From Bacteroidales bacterium (lineage in GTDB: Bacteria > Bacteroidota > Bacteroidia > Bacteroidales > P3), in NCBI GenBank assembly GCA_017480145.1, contig JAFVBF010000065.1, positions 1 through 34,034 of the forward strand: a stretch of 34,034 bases of DNA, given 5' to 3'. Made by a program: the position numbers and the translations under genes. The notes under the pieces were generated by a model. The model was given only the letters and a program-made list of their open reading frames with translations, was not told the origin of the DNA and did not search any database. Positions 23,444-31,565 of the stretch are shown piece by piece (within the stretch, counting starts at the first letter, position 1; each line of letters opens with the position of its first letter).

Positions 23444-24358
23444 TTGGACAAGCTTCTTACCATCACGGGTCCTACTGCATGTGGCAAAACATCTTTGGCC
23501 GTACAACTCGCATTGAGATTGGACGGGGAAATTATCAGTGCGGATTCGCGACAGGTTTTCCGTGGCATGAATCTTGGCACTGGCAAAGACTTGGACGAAT
23601 ATACTGTTGGGAATCGACAAATACCGTATCACCTGATTGACATTCGAGATGCTGGCGAGGAATACAGCGTCTATCAGTTTCAAAATGATTTCCGAAAGGC
23701 TTATGAGGCAATTCGCATTGCGGGTCATACCCCCATCCTATGTGGCGGAACGGGTATGTATATAGATTCTATCGTTACTGGATATAGGTTACCAGATGCA
23801 CCCATAGATGTAAATTATCGTCACCAATTGGAGTCGTATAGCGACGAGGAGTTGACACAGCGTTTGGCAAAATATATTAAGCTTCATAACCATACGGATA
23901 CAGAGACTCGTGAACGTCTGCTACGTGCTTTAGAAATCCAAGAGTTTCAACAGTCTCACCCCGACGCCTTTCAGTCCATACCACCACTGCAGCATCTTAT
24001 CATAGGCCTTCGTTTGCCACGTGAGGTCGTTGTGGATCGTATCGGTATTCGACTCAGGCAGCGGTTGCAAAATGGTATGATAGATGAGGTACGACGGTTA
24101 ATAGATAATGGTGTCCCAAAGGAACGACTGCTGCGGTATGGATTGGAATACAAAAATATAACCTATTATTTGCAAGGCCTTTGTTCCTATGAAGAAATGT
24201 ATGAGCGACTTTTTACCGATATTCGTCGTTTCTCAAAACGTCAGATGACATGGTTTCGTCATATGGAACGACGGGGTATCGTCATCCACTGGGTTGACGG
24301 ACTTCAAGACAAAGACCGGCTGGCGCAAGAAATAGTTGCTTTGTACAAAGAACTATAG
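23444..24358 (+). CDS. miaA: tRNA dimethylallyltransferase
   Basis: Cytosolic enzyme adding a dimethylallyl group to A37 of tRNAs that read UNN codons. The P-loop GPTACGKT at residues 9-16 has Cys where most relatives have Ser. IISADSRQVFRGMNLGTGKD, LCGGTGMYIDS and RRFSKRQMTWFRHM are the other family motifs. At 304 aa it is full length. No in-frame ATG exists upstream before the terminator and the first in-frame start is TTG (LDKLLTITGPT), so a TTG start is the best reading. No separate promoter is visible between the terminator and the start, so expression may depend on readthrough. Confidence 0.93.
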   Translation: MDKLLTITGPTACGKTSLAVQLALRLDGEIISADSRQVFRGMNLGTGKDLDEYTVGNRQIPYHLIDIRDAGEEYSVYQFQNDFRKAYEAIRIAGHTPILCGGTGMYIDSIVTGYRLPDAPIDVNYRHQLESYSDEELTQRLAKYIKLHNHTDTETRERLLRALEIQEFQQSHPDAFQSIPPLQHLIIGLRLPREVVVDRIGIRLRQRLQNGMIDEVRRLIDNGVPKERLLRYGLEYKNITYYLQGLCSYEEMYERLFTDIRRFSKRQMTWFRHMERRGIVIHWVDGLQDKDRLAQEIVALYKEL

Positions 24359-24774
24359 CCATTGCATTAATGGTTTGATTATGATTCAGGTTCTCCTGTC
24401 CCACCGTCTCTTGCCATTTATCCTATAGAACCCTGCTTTTTCATATTCCATAACCATATTGGTACTGAGACTTATGAATTCCTGATGTGCCCTTTAGGAA
24501 TACACAAGAGTTTGTTTATATCAGGCGCAATCTGGATTAGATTAGGACCTAACCAATGCTTTACTGGCCCCGAGGTCATATCCTCTTGTCCTTATGTGTG
24601 GCATACGAAGTTATCTATGGATGTGGTTTGGTCGCTGCTTCTCTGTTTTATGAATTTTGGAAGCCCCATTTGAATATTGGAGAAAAAATGTTAATTTTGC
24701 AAACAATAAGCTTTTAATGGTTTTGATAATCATTGACTCATGCCATCCAACTAAAATTATATATTATTGTATCT
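24359..24774 (+). promoter_or_regulatory. intergenic region with consensus promoter for phosphohexomutase
   Basis: Nothing coding is seen. The promoter is near-ideal: TTTG at 24669-24672, a 19-base gap and TAATTTTG at 24692-24699, followed by a leader of about 70 nt to the ATG at 24775. The first 300 bases hold only short, unconvincing frames. Confidence 0.65.
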
Positions 24775-26544
24775 ATGAATATTGAAGAAGTAATAGGGAG
24801 AATAGAGACATTATCTATCGATGCTTCAGCCAAAACAAACGCAATAGCATGGTTAAATGGCAGTTATGATGAAGCCACGAAATCGGCTATTGCAGACATG
24901 GTGGCCAATCCCAACGAATTGAATGAGAGTTTCTATCGCACATTAGAGTTTGGTACAGGCGGACTACGTGGAATCATGGGGGTTGGAACTAATCGAATGA
25001 ATAAGTACAATGTGGCGATGGCAACGCAAGGTTTGGCCAACTATGTGAAGGCAAGTTTTCCCGAGATTACAAAGCCTAAGGCGGCAATCTCTCATGACAG
25101 TCGTAACCATAGTCGTGAATTTGCCGAGATAGCAGCTCATGTACTGGCGGCTAATGGTTTTCATGTTTATTTGTTCGAGGCCCTTCGACCCACTCCAGAA
25201 CTATCGTTCGCTGTGCGTCATTTTGGCTGCCAGACAGGTATTATGCTGACAGCATCTCACAATCCTAAGGAATACAACGGCTACAAGGCCTACTGGGAGG
25301 ACGGTTGTCAGTTGACGGCACCTCATGATACAAATGTGATTGATGAGGTTTTGAAAATCAAAGACATCAGCGATGTTTTGATGGATGGTCATGAGGATGA
25401 GATAGAGACTATTGGCGAACAGGTGGATCAGATTTATTTGAATCGTGTGGCTCAGAATGCGTTGCATCCTGAACTCATCCGAAAACACCACGACATTAAG
25501 ATTGTTTACACCCCGTTGCATGGCACTGGTATTACGATGATTCCAAGGATGTTGCATCAACTCGGATTCACAAACGTACATATTGTCGAGGAGCAGGCCA
25601 CGCCCGATGGCAATTTCCCAACAACTCCATCCCCAAATCCCGAAGAACATGCCGCCATGGAAATGGCTGTGAATTTAGGTCGCAAAATTGATGCAGATAT
25701 TGTTTTTGCCAGCGATCCCGATGCCGACCGAGTAGGGGTGGCGGTTAAGCGTCCCGATGGACACTGGATGCTGCTGAATGGGAATCAGACGCTCTCCATG
25801 ATTATTTATTATCTTGTCTCACAGTGGAAGGCCATGGGAAGAATCTCTGGGCAGGAATATGTCATCAAGACAATTGTCACCAGCGAGTTGCCAGGCGATA
25901 TTGCCACCCGTAATGGCGTGAAGTCTTTCGACACGCTGACCGGCTTTAAGTGGATAGGATCCAAAATCCGCGAAATGGAAGGCAAGGGCATATTCATTGG
26001 TGGCGGCGAGGAAAGTTATGGTTATATGATTGGTGATTTTGTGAGAGATAAAGATGCCGTGGCAGCTTGTTCAATGATTGCTGAAATCGCGGCTTGGGCA
26101 GCCGAGCAGGGCAAGACTTTCTTTGATGTGCTGGTGGATATCTATATGGAATACGGCTTCTATAAGGAAGGCCTGCTGAGCGTTGTCCGCAAGGGCAAAA
26201 GTGGTGCAGAGGAGATTCAGCAGATGATGAAGACCTATCGAGAGAATCCTCCGAAAGCCATAGATGGATCACCCGTAGTTTGTATATGCGACTACAAACT
26301 GCACGAAGCTACCGATTTGCGTACTGGGGAGAAAAAACTTTTGCAACTTCCTACGAGCAATGTGCTACAGTTCTTTACAGCTGATGGCAATAAGATTACT
26401 GTTCGTCCTTCTGGGACAGAGCCTAAGATAAAATTCTATTTCAGTGTGAAAGGGCAGTTGGCTGGCAAAGAACAGTTTGACGAAGTTAATGATGCCTTGG
26501 ATGCGAAGATTGAGGCCATCAAGAAATCGCTCTATTTAGTATAG
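24775..26544 (+). CDS. phospho-sugar mutase (phosphoglucomutase/phosphomannomutase family)
   Basis: A 589-aa cytosolic alpha-D-phosphohexomutase interconverting sugar 1- and 6-phosphates for glycogen, nucleotide sugars and glycans. The phosphoserine is Ser161 in MLTASHNPKEYNGYK, the metal loop is DPDADRVGVAVK, the sugar loop GGGEESYGYM, and the phosphate loop RPSGTEPKIKFYF near the C-terminus. FGTGGLRGIMGVGTNRMN near residue 60 is typical of the long eukaryote-like/Bacteroidota form. The start is the ATG giving MNIEEVIGR; the 14-codon upstream extension lies in the leader. Glucose versus mannose specificity cannot be read from sequence. Confidence 0.93.
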   Translation: MNIEEVIGRIETLSIDASAKTNAIAWLNGSYDEATKSAIADMVANPNELNESFYRTLEFGTGGLRGIMGVGTNRMNKYNVAMATQGLANYVKASFPEITKPKAAISHDSRNHSREFAEIAAHVLAANGFHVYLFEALRPTPELSFAVRHFGCQTGIMLTASHNPKEYNGYKAYWEDGCQLTAPHDTNVIDEVLKIKDISDVLMDGHEDEIETIGEQVDQIYLNRVAQNALHPELIRKHHDIKIVYTPLHGTGITMIPRMLHQLGFTNVHIVEEQATPDGNFPTTPSPNPEEHAAMEMAVNLGRKIDADIVFASDPDADRVGVAVKRPDGHWMLLNGNQTLSMIIYYLVSQWKAMGRISGQEYVIKTIVTSELPGDIATRNGVKSFDTLTGFKWIGSKIREMEGKGIFIGGGEESYGYMIGDFVRDKDAVAACSMIAEIAAWAAEQGKTFFDVLVDIYMEYGFYKEGLLSVVRKGKSGAEEIQQMMKTYRENPPKAIDGSPVVCICDYKLHEATDLRTGEKKLLQLPTSNVLQFFTADGNKITVRPSGTEPKIKFYFSVKGQLAGKEQFDEVNDALDAKIEAIKKSLYLV

Positions 26545-26551
26545 GCTTCGC

Positions 26552-27418
26552 ATGGTTTCGAGGCGGCTGATTGCAGAGTGTGGCACATGGTATAGTGTGC
26601 TACGCTCTGTTTATACTCTCGTATTCATTGTCTTCCTGCCAATCATGGTCAGGGCACAGTTCGAGATACCCGTGATGGGAGGTCGTGGAACGGCCTTAGG
26701 GGGCTCGTCAGTGGCCTTGACAGATGCCGCTTCGTCACTTTGTAATGTGGCGGGTTTGGCAAATCGCTCAGGTCTTGATGTAGCTGTTTCATATAAGCCA
26801 AATTACCTGTTGGGGCCTATGAGTGATAAATGGGTTGCTGTAGCTGGATCCGTTACTGCTACGGGTTCTGCCATGGCATCTTACCACCATTTTGGGAATG
26901 CGCAATACAGCGAGCAGCGTCTCTCGATAGGCTATGCGCAGGCTGTAGGTGCTCGCTTGTCTATTGGGGCTACGATAGATTACTTGTATTCAGGTGTATC
27001 CGATGCCTACTATGGGTCTATGCAGGGGTTAACTTTCTCGGCAGCCATACAGTTCTCTATGAGTAGGCAGTGGATTTTCGGTGCACAGGTGTTCAACCCT
27101 GCTGCCGTACGTATGGGCAGCGTAGATGACAGCCGTTTGCCATCCCGCATGAATATCGGTGTGTCCTACCAGCCGTTTCCCGAGTGGATGACAACCATAG
27201 AGGTTGAAAAGGCACTCTATTCTCCTGCGTGTATTCGAGCTGGTGTGGAATACCTTTTTTTTGATTATTTTATGGCTCGAATGGGCATCGCCTCTAATCC
27301 CTTATCCTATGGCTTTGGGATAGGGGTTCTTTACTCGCACTATTCTTTCGATTTGGCGGCATCGGTGCATCAGACTTTAGGATTGACACCAATGGTTGGT
27401 GGCACAATCTCGTTTTAA
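26552..27418 (+). CDS. PorV/PorQ-like outer-membrane beta-barrel protein
   Basis: A 288-aa exported protein. Signal peptide hydrophobic core SVYTLVFIVFLPIMVRA is followed by QFEIPVMGGRGTALGGSSVALTDAASSLCNVAGLA, the opening found in PorV/PorQ and FadL-type barrels. Alternating short beta strands fill the rest, ending GGTISF with the terminal Phe of barrels. It starts 7 bases after the mutase stop and ends 22 bases before the HhH/barrel gene, so it probably forms an operon with both. The exact family (PorV, PorQ or other) cannot be settled by eye. Confidence 0.7.
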   Translation: MVSRRLIAECGTWYSVLRSVYTLVFIVFLPIMVRAQFEIPVMGGRGTALGGSSVALTDAASSLCNVAGLANRSGLDVAVSYKPNYLLGPMSDKWVAVAGSVTATGSAMASYHHFGNAQYSEQRLSIGYAQAVGARLSIGATIDYLYSGVSDAYYGSMQGLTFSAAIQFSMSRQWIFGAQVFNPAAVRMGSVDDSRLPSRMNIGVSYQPFPEWMTTIEVEKALYSPACIRAGVEYLFFDYFMARMGIASNPLSYGFGIGVLYSHYSFDLAASVHQTLGLTPMVGGTISF

Positions 27419-27440
27419 ATCAGCGTTATAAGTGTCTTCT

Positions 27441-29477
27441 ATGAGACCATACATAGTGTCAGTCTTCCGCTGCTTGTTTCTACTGACGTTTCTCCATATG
27501 GCTGGGTCTTCCGTCAGTCAGACGCTGCCTATGGCATTGACTGATTGGCTCGAACACTGGCAGGAGGAATTTGGAGATGAGGAGGGCTTTGATTCGGATG
27601 AGGTAATTGACTACTACGAGTCACTGATGGACAATCCAATCAATTTGAACGACACCCACTCAAATGTGTTGCGGACTCTGCCGTTCATTGGCGATTTTCG
27701 CTGGCGTATCCTGAAAGCTTACATAGCACTGCATGGACAGCTTATCTCCGTTGATGAACTTTATCTGCTCAACGGCTATAATCGTCAGTTAGTAGAGCTG
27801 CTCAAGCCTATTGTCTCCGTAGCTCCTGTTCCGTCAAAGGATACGGTGAATCTTCGTCAGATGTTGTCCCAGGGACGTAGTCAGTTGTTGCTGGGCATGG
27901 GAGCCAATATCGAGACATCCCGAGGCTATCGCGAAGGCATATATGAGGGCGACCCGTTGCGCCTTTATGCCCGCTACCAGTATCACTTCAAGGAGCGTGT
28001 CCACTTATCTCTTTCTGCCGACAAGGATCCTGGAGAGGCTTTTTTCTCGGGCAGCCAGAGACAAGGTTTCGACTTCTATAGTGGACATCTTCTTGTGAAT
28101 GACATAGGTATTGTGAAAAGTGCTGTGCTTGGACACTACAACCTTCAGTTTGGGCAGGGCCTTACGCTGTGGTCTGGCTTTGCACCGTCTGGCTCCCTGT
28201 TGTCGGAGGGTTTTCGTTATCCACGTGGCATTGCGGCGGCATCTGCATTTGCCGAACAGGGGTATTTGCAAGGGCTGGCTGTCACTGTCGCTTTTGCGCC
28301 TCATTGGGATATGACGGCCTTCTATTCCAATGTGGCGCGTGATGCCTCGGCTGATGTTTCTGGCGTGGTGCATGGACTCTCCAACTCGGGCTATCACCGC
28401 ACGCCTACCGAGATTGCAAAAAAAGACTTGCTTCGGGAGCAACTTTTCGGAACGCATCTACAATACCGCACGGACAATATAGAATTGGGTGGCACATTTT
28501 CACGTACCTTGCTTTCCGACTCAATCATTCCATCAATGAGTATCTATAATTATTATGCCTTTAGGGGTGATGAGAATGTCAATATAGGGATAGATGGGCG
28601 TTTCCGAATGGGAGACCTGACTCTCTTCGGCGAAGTTTCTCTGACATCGCTATTTGCCGTTGCCGCCATAGGAGGAGTCTCCCTGTCACTGGCTCCCGAC
28701 CACTGCCTCGGATTTTCATTACGCCACTACGACAAAGATTACTATAATTTGCATAATGCGCCATTGTCACGCACTTCCGGAGCTTGGGGCGAGGAGGGTA
28801 TCAATATAATATATCAGCAGTCGCTCCCATGGGCCATCAAGTCGCAGTTTGAAGTTGACCTCTATCGGCTATCCGCTATGCATTATGGCATTTATGCTCC
28901 TTCCAAAGGTTCCGTATTTCGTTGCTCATTGTCTCGCCAGTTCACGCGTACCCTGCAACTCAATGTGGGCTATGTCTACCGTACCCGTGAACGTAATGTG
29001 GCATTCGAGGCTCCCGTATATACTGTAGAGCAAACCTCCCGTCGTCAGCTTACAGCACAGCTCTCCTCGGGATTGGGCGCATGGACTTTTCGGACGCGAC
29101 TATCTCAGTGCTGGTTTCAGGCCGAGCTTAGCAGCAGTCGTCAGGGATTTCTTGTCTCGCAGGACATCCAGTACGGCTTTGTCCGTATGCCTCTTGCTCT
29201 TACGATGCGATTTCTCCTTTTTGATGTTGATGGCTATGATGCTCGAATTTATGCCTCCGAGAGCGATTTGGCCTATCAGTTTTCTGCCATGGCCTACTCC
29301 GGACAGGGATTACGTTTTTATATGGTGGCCCGCTATGCAGTCACAAAAACTATTACATTATCAGCCAAGTACGCCATCACCACCCATCCCAATGTTCAAT
29401 CCATAGGGTCATCTTATGAGCAAATTGACGGCGACCATCGACAGAGCTGGAAACTTCAGCTGCGCTGGAATTTCTGA
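27441..29477 (+). CDS. secreted helix-hairpin-helix plus beta-barrel protein
   Basis: A 678-aa exported protein. Signal peptide MRPYIVSVFRCLFLLTFLHM ends near SSVSQ. Residues about 60-125 contain tandem helix-hairpin-helix-like motifs (NPINLNDTHSNVLRTLPFIG, then GQLISVDELYLLNGYN) as in ComEA and T2SS-K proteins. The rest, about 150-678, is beta-strand-rich with aromatic residues and ends LQLRWNF, the C-terminal Phe of outer-membrane barrels. GTG at 27432 is a possible start nine bases earlier. A DNA-uptake or export role is an inference; the HhH part could equally bind protein. Relatives occur across Bacteroidota under ComEA-like or HhH names. Confidence 0.75.
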   Translation: MRPYIVSVFRCLFLLTFLHMAGSSVSQTLPMALTDWLEHWQEEFGDEEGFDSDEVIDYYESLMDNPINLNDTHSNVLRTLPFIGDFRWRILKAYIALHGQLISVDELYLLNGYNRQLVELLKPIVSVAPVPSKDTVNLRQMLSQGRSQLLLGMGANIETSRGYREGIYEGDPLRLYARYQYHFKERVHLSLSADKDPGEAFFSGSQRQGFDFYSGHLLVNDIGIVKSAVLGHYNLQFGQGLTLWSGFAPSGSLLSEGFRYPRGIAAASAFAEQGYLQGLAVTVAFAPHWDMTAFYSNVARDASADVSGVVHGLSNSGYHRTPTEIAKKDLLREQLFGTHLQYRTDNIELGGTFSRTLLSDSIIPSMSIYNYYAFRGDENVNIGIDGRFRMGDLTLFGEVSLTSLFAVAAIGGVSLSLAPDHCLGFSLRHYDKDYYNLHNAPLSRTSGAWGEEGINIIYQQSLPWAIKSQFEVDLYRLSAMHYGIYAPSKGSVFRCSLSRQFTRTLQLNVGYVYRTRERNVAFEAPVYTVEQTSRRQLTAQLSSGLGAWTFRTRLSQCWFQAELSSSRQGFLVSQDIQYGFVRMPLALTMRFLLFDVDGYDARIYASESDLAYQFSAMAYSGQGLRFYMVARYAVTKTITLSAKYAITTHPNVQSIGSSYEQIDGDHRQSWKLQLRWNF

Positions 29478-29542
29478 GCCTCATCCGTCATCTATTTGTG
29501 TTGGTATAGTCGATGTTTGCGCTGGCAATTAAAAAAAAAGCG

Positions 29543-29550
29543 TATCTTTG
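29543..29550 (+). promoter_or_regulatory. -7 box directly before the xerC start
   Basis: TATCTTTG is an exact match and ends five bases before the ATG at 29556. TTTG at 29516-29519 lies 23 bases upstream, a slightly long spacing for -33. It implies a very short or absent leader. Confidence 0.6.
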
Positions 29551-29555
29551 TGCTG

Positions 29556-30452
29556 ATGAAAGTTCTGGAGGCCATAGTGCGCTACAAGGCGTATATCTCT
29601 AACGAGCGGCGAATGTCGCCCGAAACGGTGCGCGCCTATGGATTCGAGGTGGAGCAATTCGGCAATTTCCTTTCTCGTCGGGGTATTTCTGATGTCGATG
29701 AAATCACCCCCCGTGAGCCGCGCGAGTGGCAGGCTATATGTATGGAGGATGGCAAGTCGCCCCGTTCGGTGACCCGGATGCTCAGTGCGCTCCGTAGCTG
29801 GACTCGTTTTTTACGAAAGAACAACTGGTTGGCAATCGATATTATGGCTAAAGTCTCATCGCCTCGTCAGCCTCAGAAGATGCCTGTTTTTTTTAGAGAG
29901 AATGAGGCGGAGCACCTCTATGACGAGGGCATTTTTCCAGCCACGTTCGAGGGACATCGCGACCGCTTTCTGCTGAGACTGCTTTATGAGACAGGCATTC
30001 GTCGCAGCGAGGCCGCTGGCATTACCGTGACATCTTTCGATACCTCTGCTCGTACGCTCAAAGTTTTAGGCAAACGCAGCAAGGAACGCTACATCCCTAT
30101 TGAGGAAGAGCTTATCTCGGCACTCAAGGTCTATCTTGATGCACGAGGACAGATTCCATGTCAGGACAGCCGCCTTTTTGTCACGGGCAAAGGCCGTCCG
30201 CTCAATGGCGATGACATCTATCGCATCGTGAAAAAATACATGAGGGGGCTTTCGTGTGCCGAGCGTATCAGCCCTCACGTATTCCGTCACACGTTCGCCA
30301 CCCACATCCTCAACGAGGGAGGCAATATTGATGCCATCAAGGAATTATTGGGACACAGTAGTCTCAGCTCCACCGAGGTTTACACCCATGTTACCCGCGA
30401 ACATCTTAAAGCAACCTACAAACACGCCCATCCAAGGGCATTAAAACAATAG
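29556..30452 (+). CDS. xerC: tyrosine recombinase XerC/XerD family
   Basis: A 298-aa site-specific recombinase that resolves chromosome dimers at dif. The N-terminal SAM-like core-binding domain spans residues 3-88. The catalytic set is complete: Arg149 (TGIRRSE), Lys173 (LGKRSKERYIP), His241-x-x-Arg244 (HVFRHTFATHIL), His267 (LLGHSSLSSTE) and Tyr276. Start at MKVLEAIVRY; the 20-codon extension crosses the promoter. It is directly followed by hpf. Assignment to XerC rather than XerD or a phage-type integrase rests on the neighbour hpf and length. Confidence 0.93.
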   Translation: MKVLEAIVRYKAYISNERRMSPETVRAYGFEVEQFGNFLSRRGISDVDEITPREPREWQAICMEDGKSPRSVTRMLSALRSWTRFLRKNNWLAIDIMAKVSSPRQPQKMPVFFRENEAEHLYDEGIFPATFEGHRDRFLLRLLYETGIRRSEAAGITVTSFDTSARTLKVLGKRSKERYIPIEEELISALKVYLDARGQIPCQDSRLFVTGKGRPLNGDDIYRIVKKYMRGLSCAERISPHVFRHTFATHILNEGGNIDAIKELLGHSSLSSTEVYTHVTREHLKATYKHAHPRALKQ

Positions 30453-30457
30453 GAGGT
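30451..30457 (+). promoter_or_regulatory. strong Shine-Dalgarno of hpf
   Basis: AGGAGGT, overlapping the xerC stop codon and 4 bases before the hpf ATG. Such a perfect site is rare in this window and suggests high translation of hpf. Confidence 0.85.
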
Positions 30458-30461
30458 ATTT

Positions 30462-30755
30462 ATGAACATAATCATCAATGCTGCCAAGTTCTCCGCATCA
30501 GCCGAACTTGAAAAATTTATCCACGACAAGGTCGCCAAACTCGACCGTATCGTTGACAATGCCACGCGCTGTGAAGTCACCTTGAAGGTCGATAAGCCGG
30601 AAAGTTCCAACAACAAGATTGCTGAAATTGAATTGGTGCTCCCGGGCCAGGCCCTATTCAACAGCAAGCAGGCCGACACATTCGAACAGGCTGTCTCCGA
30701 CTGCGTTGATACCATGAAAGTACAGATTGAGAAATACAAAGAACGTTATAAGTAA
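30462..30755 (+). CDS. hpf: ribosome hibernation promoting factor
   Basis: A 97-aa short-form HPF/RaiA that occupies the A/P sites of idle 70S ribosomes. MNIIINAAKFSASAELEKFIHDKVAKLDR and the C-terminal TFEQAVSDCVDTMKVQIEKYKER are typical, with no long C-terminal dimerisation domain. It has a strong Shine-Dalgarno and follows xerC by 9 bases. A 15-bp terminator follows 21 bases after the stop. Confidence 0.95.
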   Translation: MNIIINAAKFSASAELEKFIHDKVAKLDRIVDNATRCEVTLKVDKPESSNNKIAEIELVLPGQALFNSKQADTFEQAVSDCVDTMKVQIEKYKERYK

Positions 30756-30773
30756 CGTTGCTGGTTCTTGATG

Positions 30774-30995
30774 TCAACTGTGGGAGCATAGTTTCGCTAT
30801 GCTCCCACAGTTTTTTTCAGGTTTGCCACACCCATGCAGGAAATAGCTAATGATTAAGAACCAATCCCAACCACAATTCTTAGCAATTTCTGTTCTATCA
30901 TACCCTGGCGCATAGGTCTCATAGTAGAGAGACTCTATCTTACTCTGCTGGGGAAATATATGAGCGGCAGGGCACCCATCATTGAATTTCGCCAT
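30774..30995 (-). CDS. possible 73-aa protein, minus strand, of unknown family
   Basis: An ATG frame of 73 codons beginning MAKFNDGCPAAHIFPQQSK and ending CGSIAKLCSHS. The middle part (KIESLYYETYAPGYDRTEIA, then WDWFLIISYFLHG) has a protein-like composition, but the C-terminal codons read through the opposite-strand hpf terminator hairpin. No ribosome site or promoter box is clear. It could be a degraded gene or chance frame. Apart from this, the 321-base gap between hpf and the rhodanese gene (30756-31076) holds the hpf terminator and the rhodanese promoter. Confidence 0.3.
   Translation of the reverse strand: MAKFNDGCPAAHIFPQQSKIESLYYETYAPGYDRTEIAKNCGWDWFLIISYFLHGCGKPEKNCGSIAKLCSHS
30777..30817 (+). 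terminator. intrinsic terminator of xerC-hpf
   Basis: A 15-bp perfect stem (ACTGTGGGAGCATAG with CTATGCTCCCACAGT), loop TTTCG and a run of seven T. It ends the xerC-hpf operon. Confidence 0.95.
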
Positions 30996-31047
30996 TCTCA
31001 GTACAGGGCAAATAATCTATTGTTTTTCGGATTTTAGAAAAATAGTT

Positions 31048-31055
31048 TATTTTTG
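31048..31055 (+). promoter_or_regulatory. -7 box for the rhodanese gene
   Basis: TATTTTTG fits TAnnTTTG and lies 21 bases before the ATG at 31077. A TTCG sequence 18 bases upstream is a weak -33 match. Confidence 0.6.
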
Positions 31056-31076
31056 CAGCACAAAAAAACAATCAAT

Positions 31077-31508
31077 ATGAAAAAACTTCTTGCTCTGACT
31101 TTCATCCTTGCCGTAGGATTTGTCGCTTTTGCACAGGAACCAGCATTGGCTCAGCCAGCCCCTGTCGAAACGGTTAAGCGTACCCCCAAGTTCCCCACGG
31201 TTTCTGTCGCTGAATTTGCCGAATTGATTAAGGCAGATGATGTCATCATCGTTGATGTCCGCACGGAGAAAGAGTTCTCCGAAGGGCATATTGAAGGGGC
31301 GGTAAACATGCCGCTGGATACTAAGTTTCAAGGGCTATTGAATAAAACAACGTGGGATAAGGGCAAGAGGCTGGCAGTTTACTGCCGTAGTGGTCGCCGC
31401 AGCAACGCCGCTGGCAGAAAGTTCGTGGACAAGGGCTTTAAGGTCGTCGAACTCGGCGGTGGATTGGATGCTTGGCAGAAAGAAGAACAACCAGTGGTTA
31501 AGAACTAG
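31077..31508 (+). CDS. periplasmic rhodanese-like protein
   Basis: A 143-aa exported single-domain sulfurtransferase. Signal peptide MKKLLALTFILAVGFVAFAQ precedes a Pro/Ala-rich linker and the rhodanese domain (about 40-140), with DVRTEKEFSEGHIEGAVNMPL and active-site loop Cys103-RSGRRS. The loop with several Arg favours sulfur or anionic substrates. ATG 31077 follows the promoter; the eight codons upstream overlap the -7 box. The redox or sulfur partner is unknown. Its terminator is not obvious, so it may read into the next gene 57 bases downstream. Confidence 0.9.
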   Translation: MKKLLALTFILAVGFVAFAQEPALAQPAPVETVKRTPKFPTVSVAEFAELIKADDVIIVDVRTEKEFSEGHIEGAVNMPLDTKFQGLLNKTTWDKGKRLAVYCRSGRRSNAAGRKFVDKGFKVVELGGGLDAWQKEEQPVVKN

Positions 31509-31565
31509 TATAATGGAGTCTGGGACAGTAGGTATAGACTCATCCAAATACACTTACTATTTTTG

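Noticed and set aside
24485-24673. 62-codon open frame between miaA and the phosphohexomutase gene
   Set aside because: No ribosome site or family resemblance; composition is Cys/Trp-rich as in chance frames, and it runs into the next promoter.
29556-30452. xerC as a mobile-element integrase
   Set aside because: It is directly coupled to hpf near tRNA-tuf, is of XerC/D length and no other mobile-element genes or att sites flank it.
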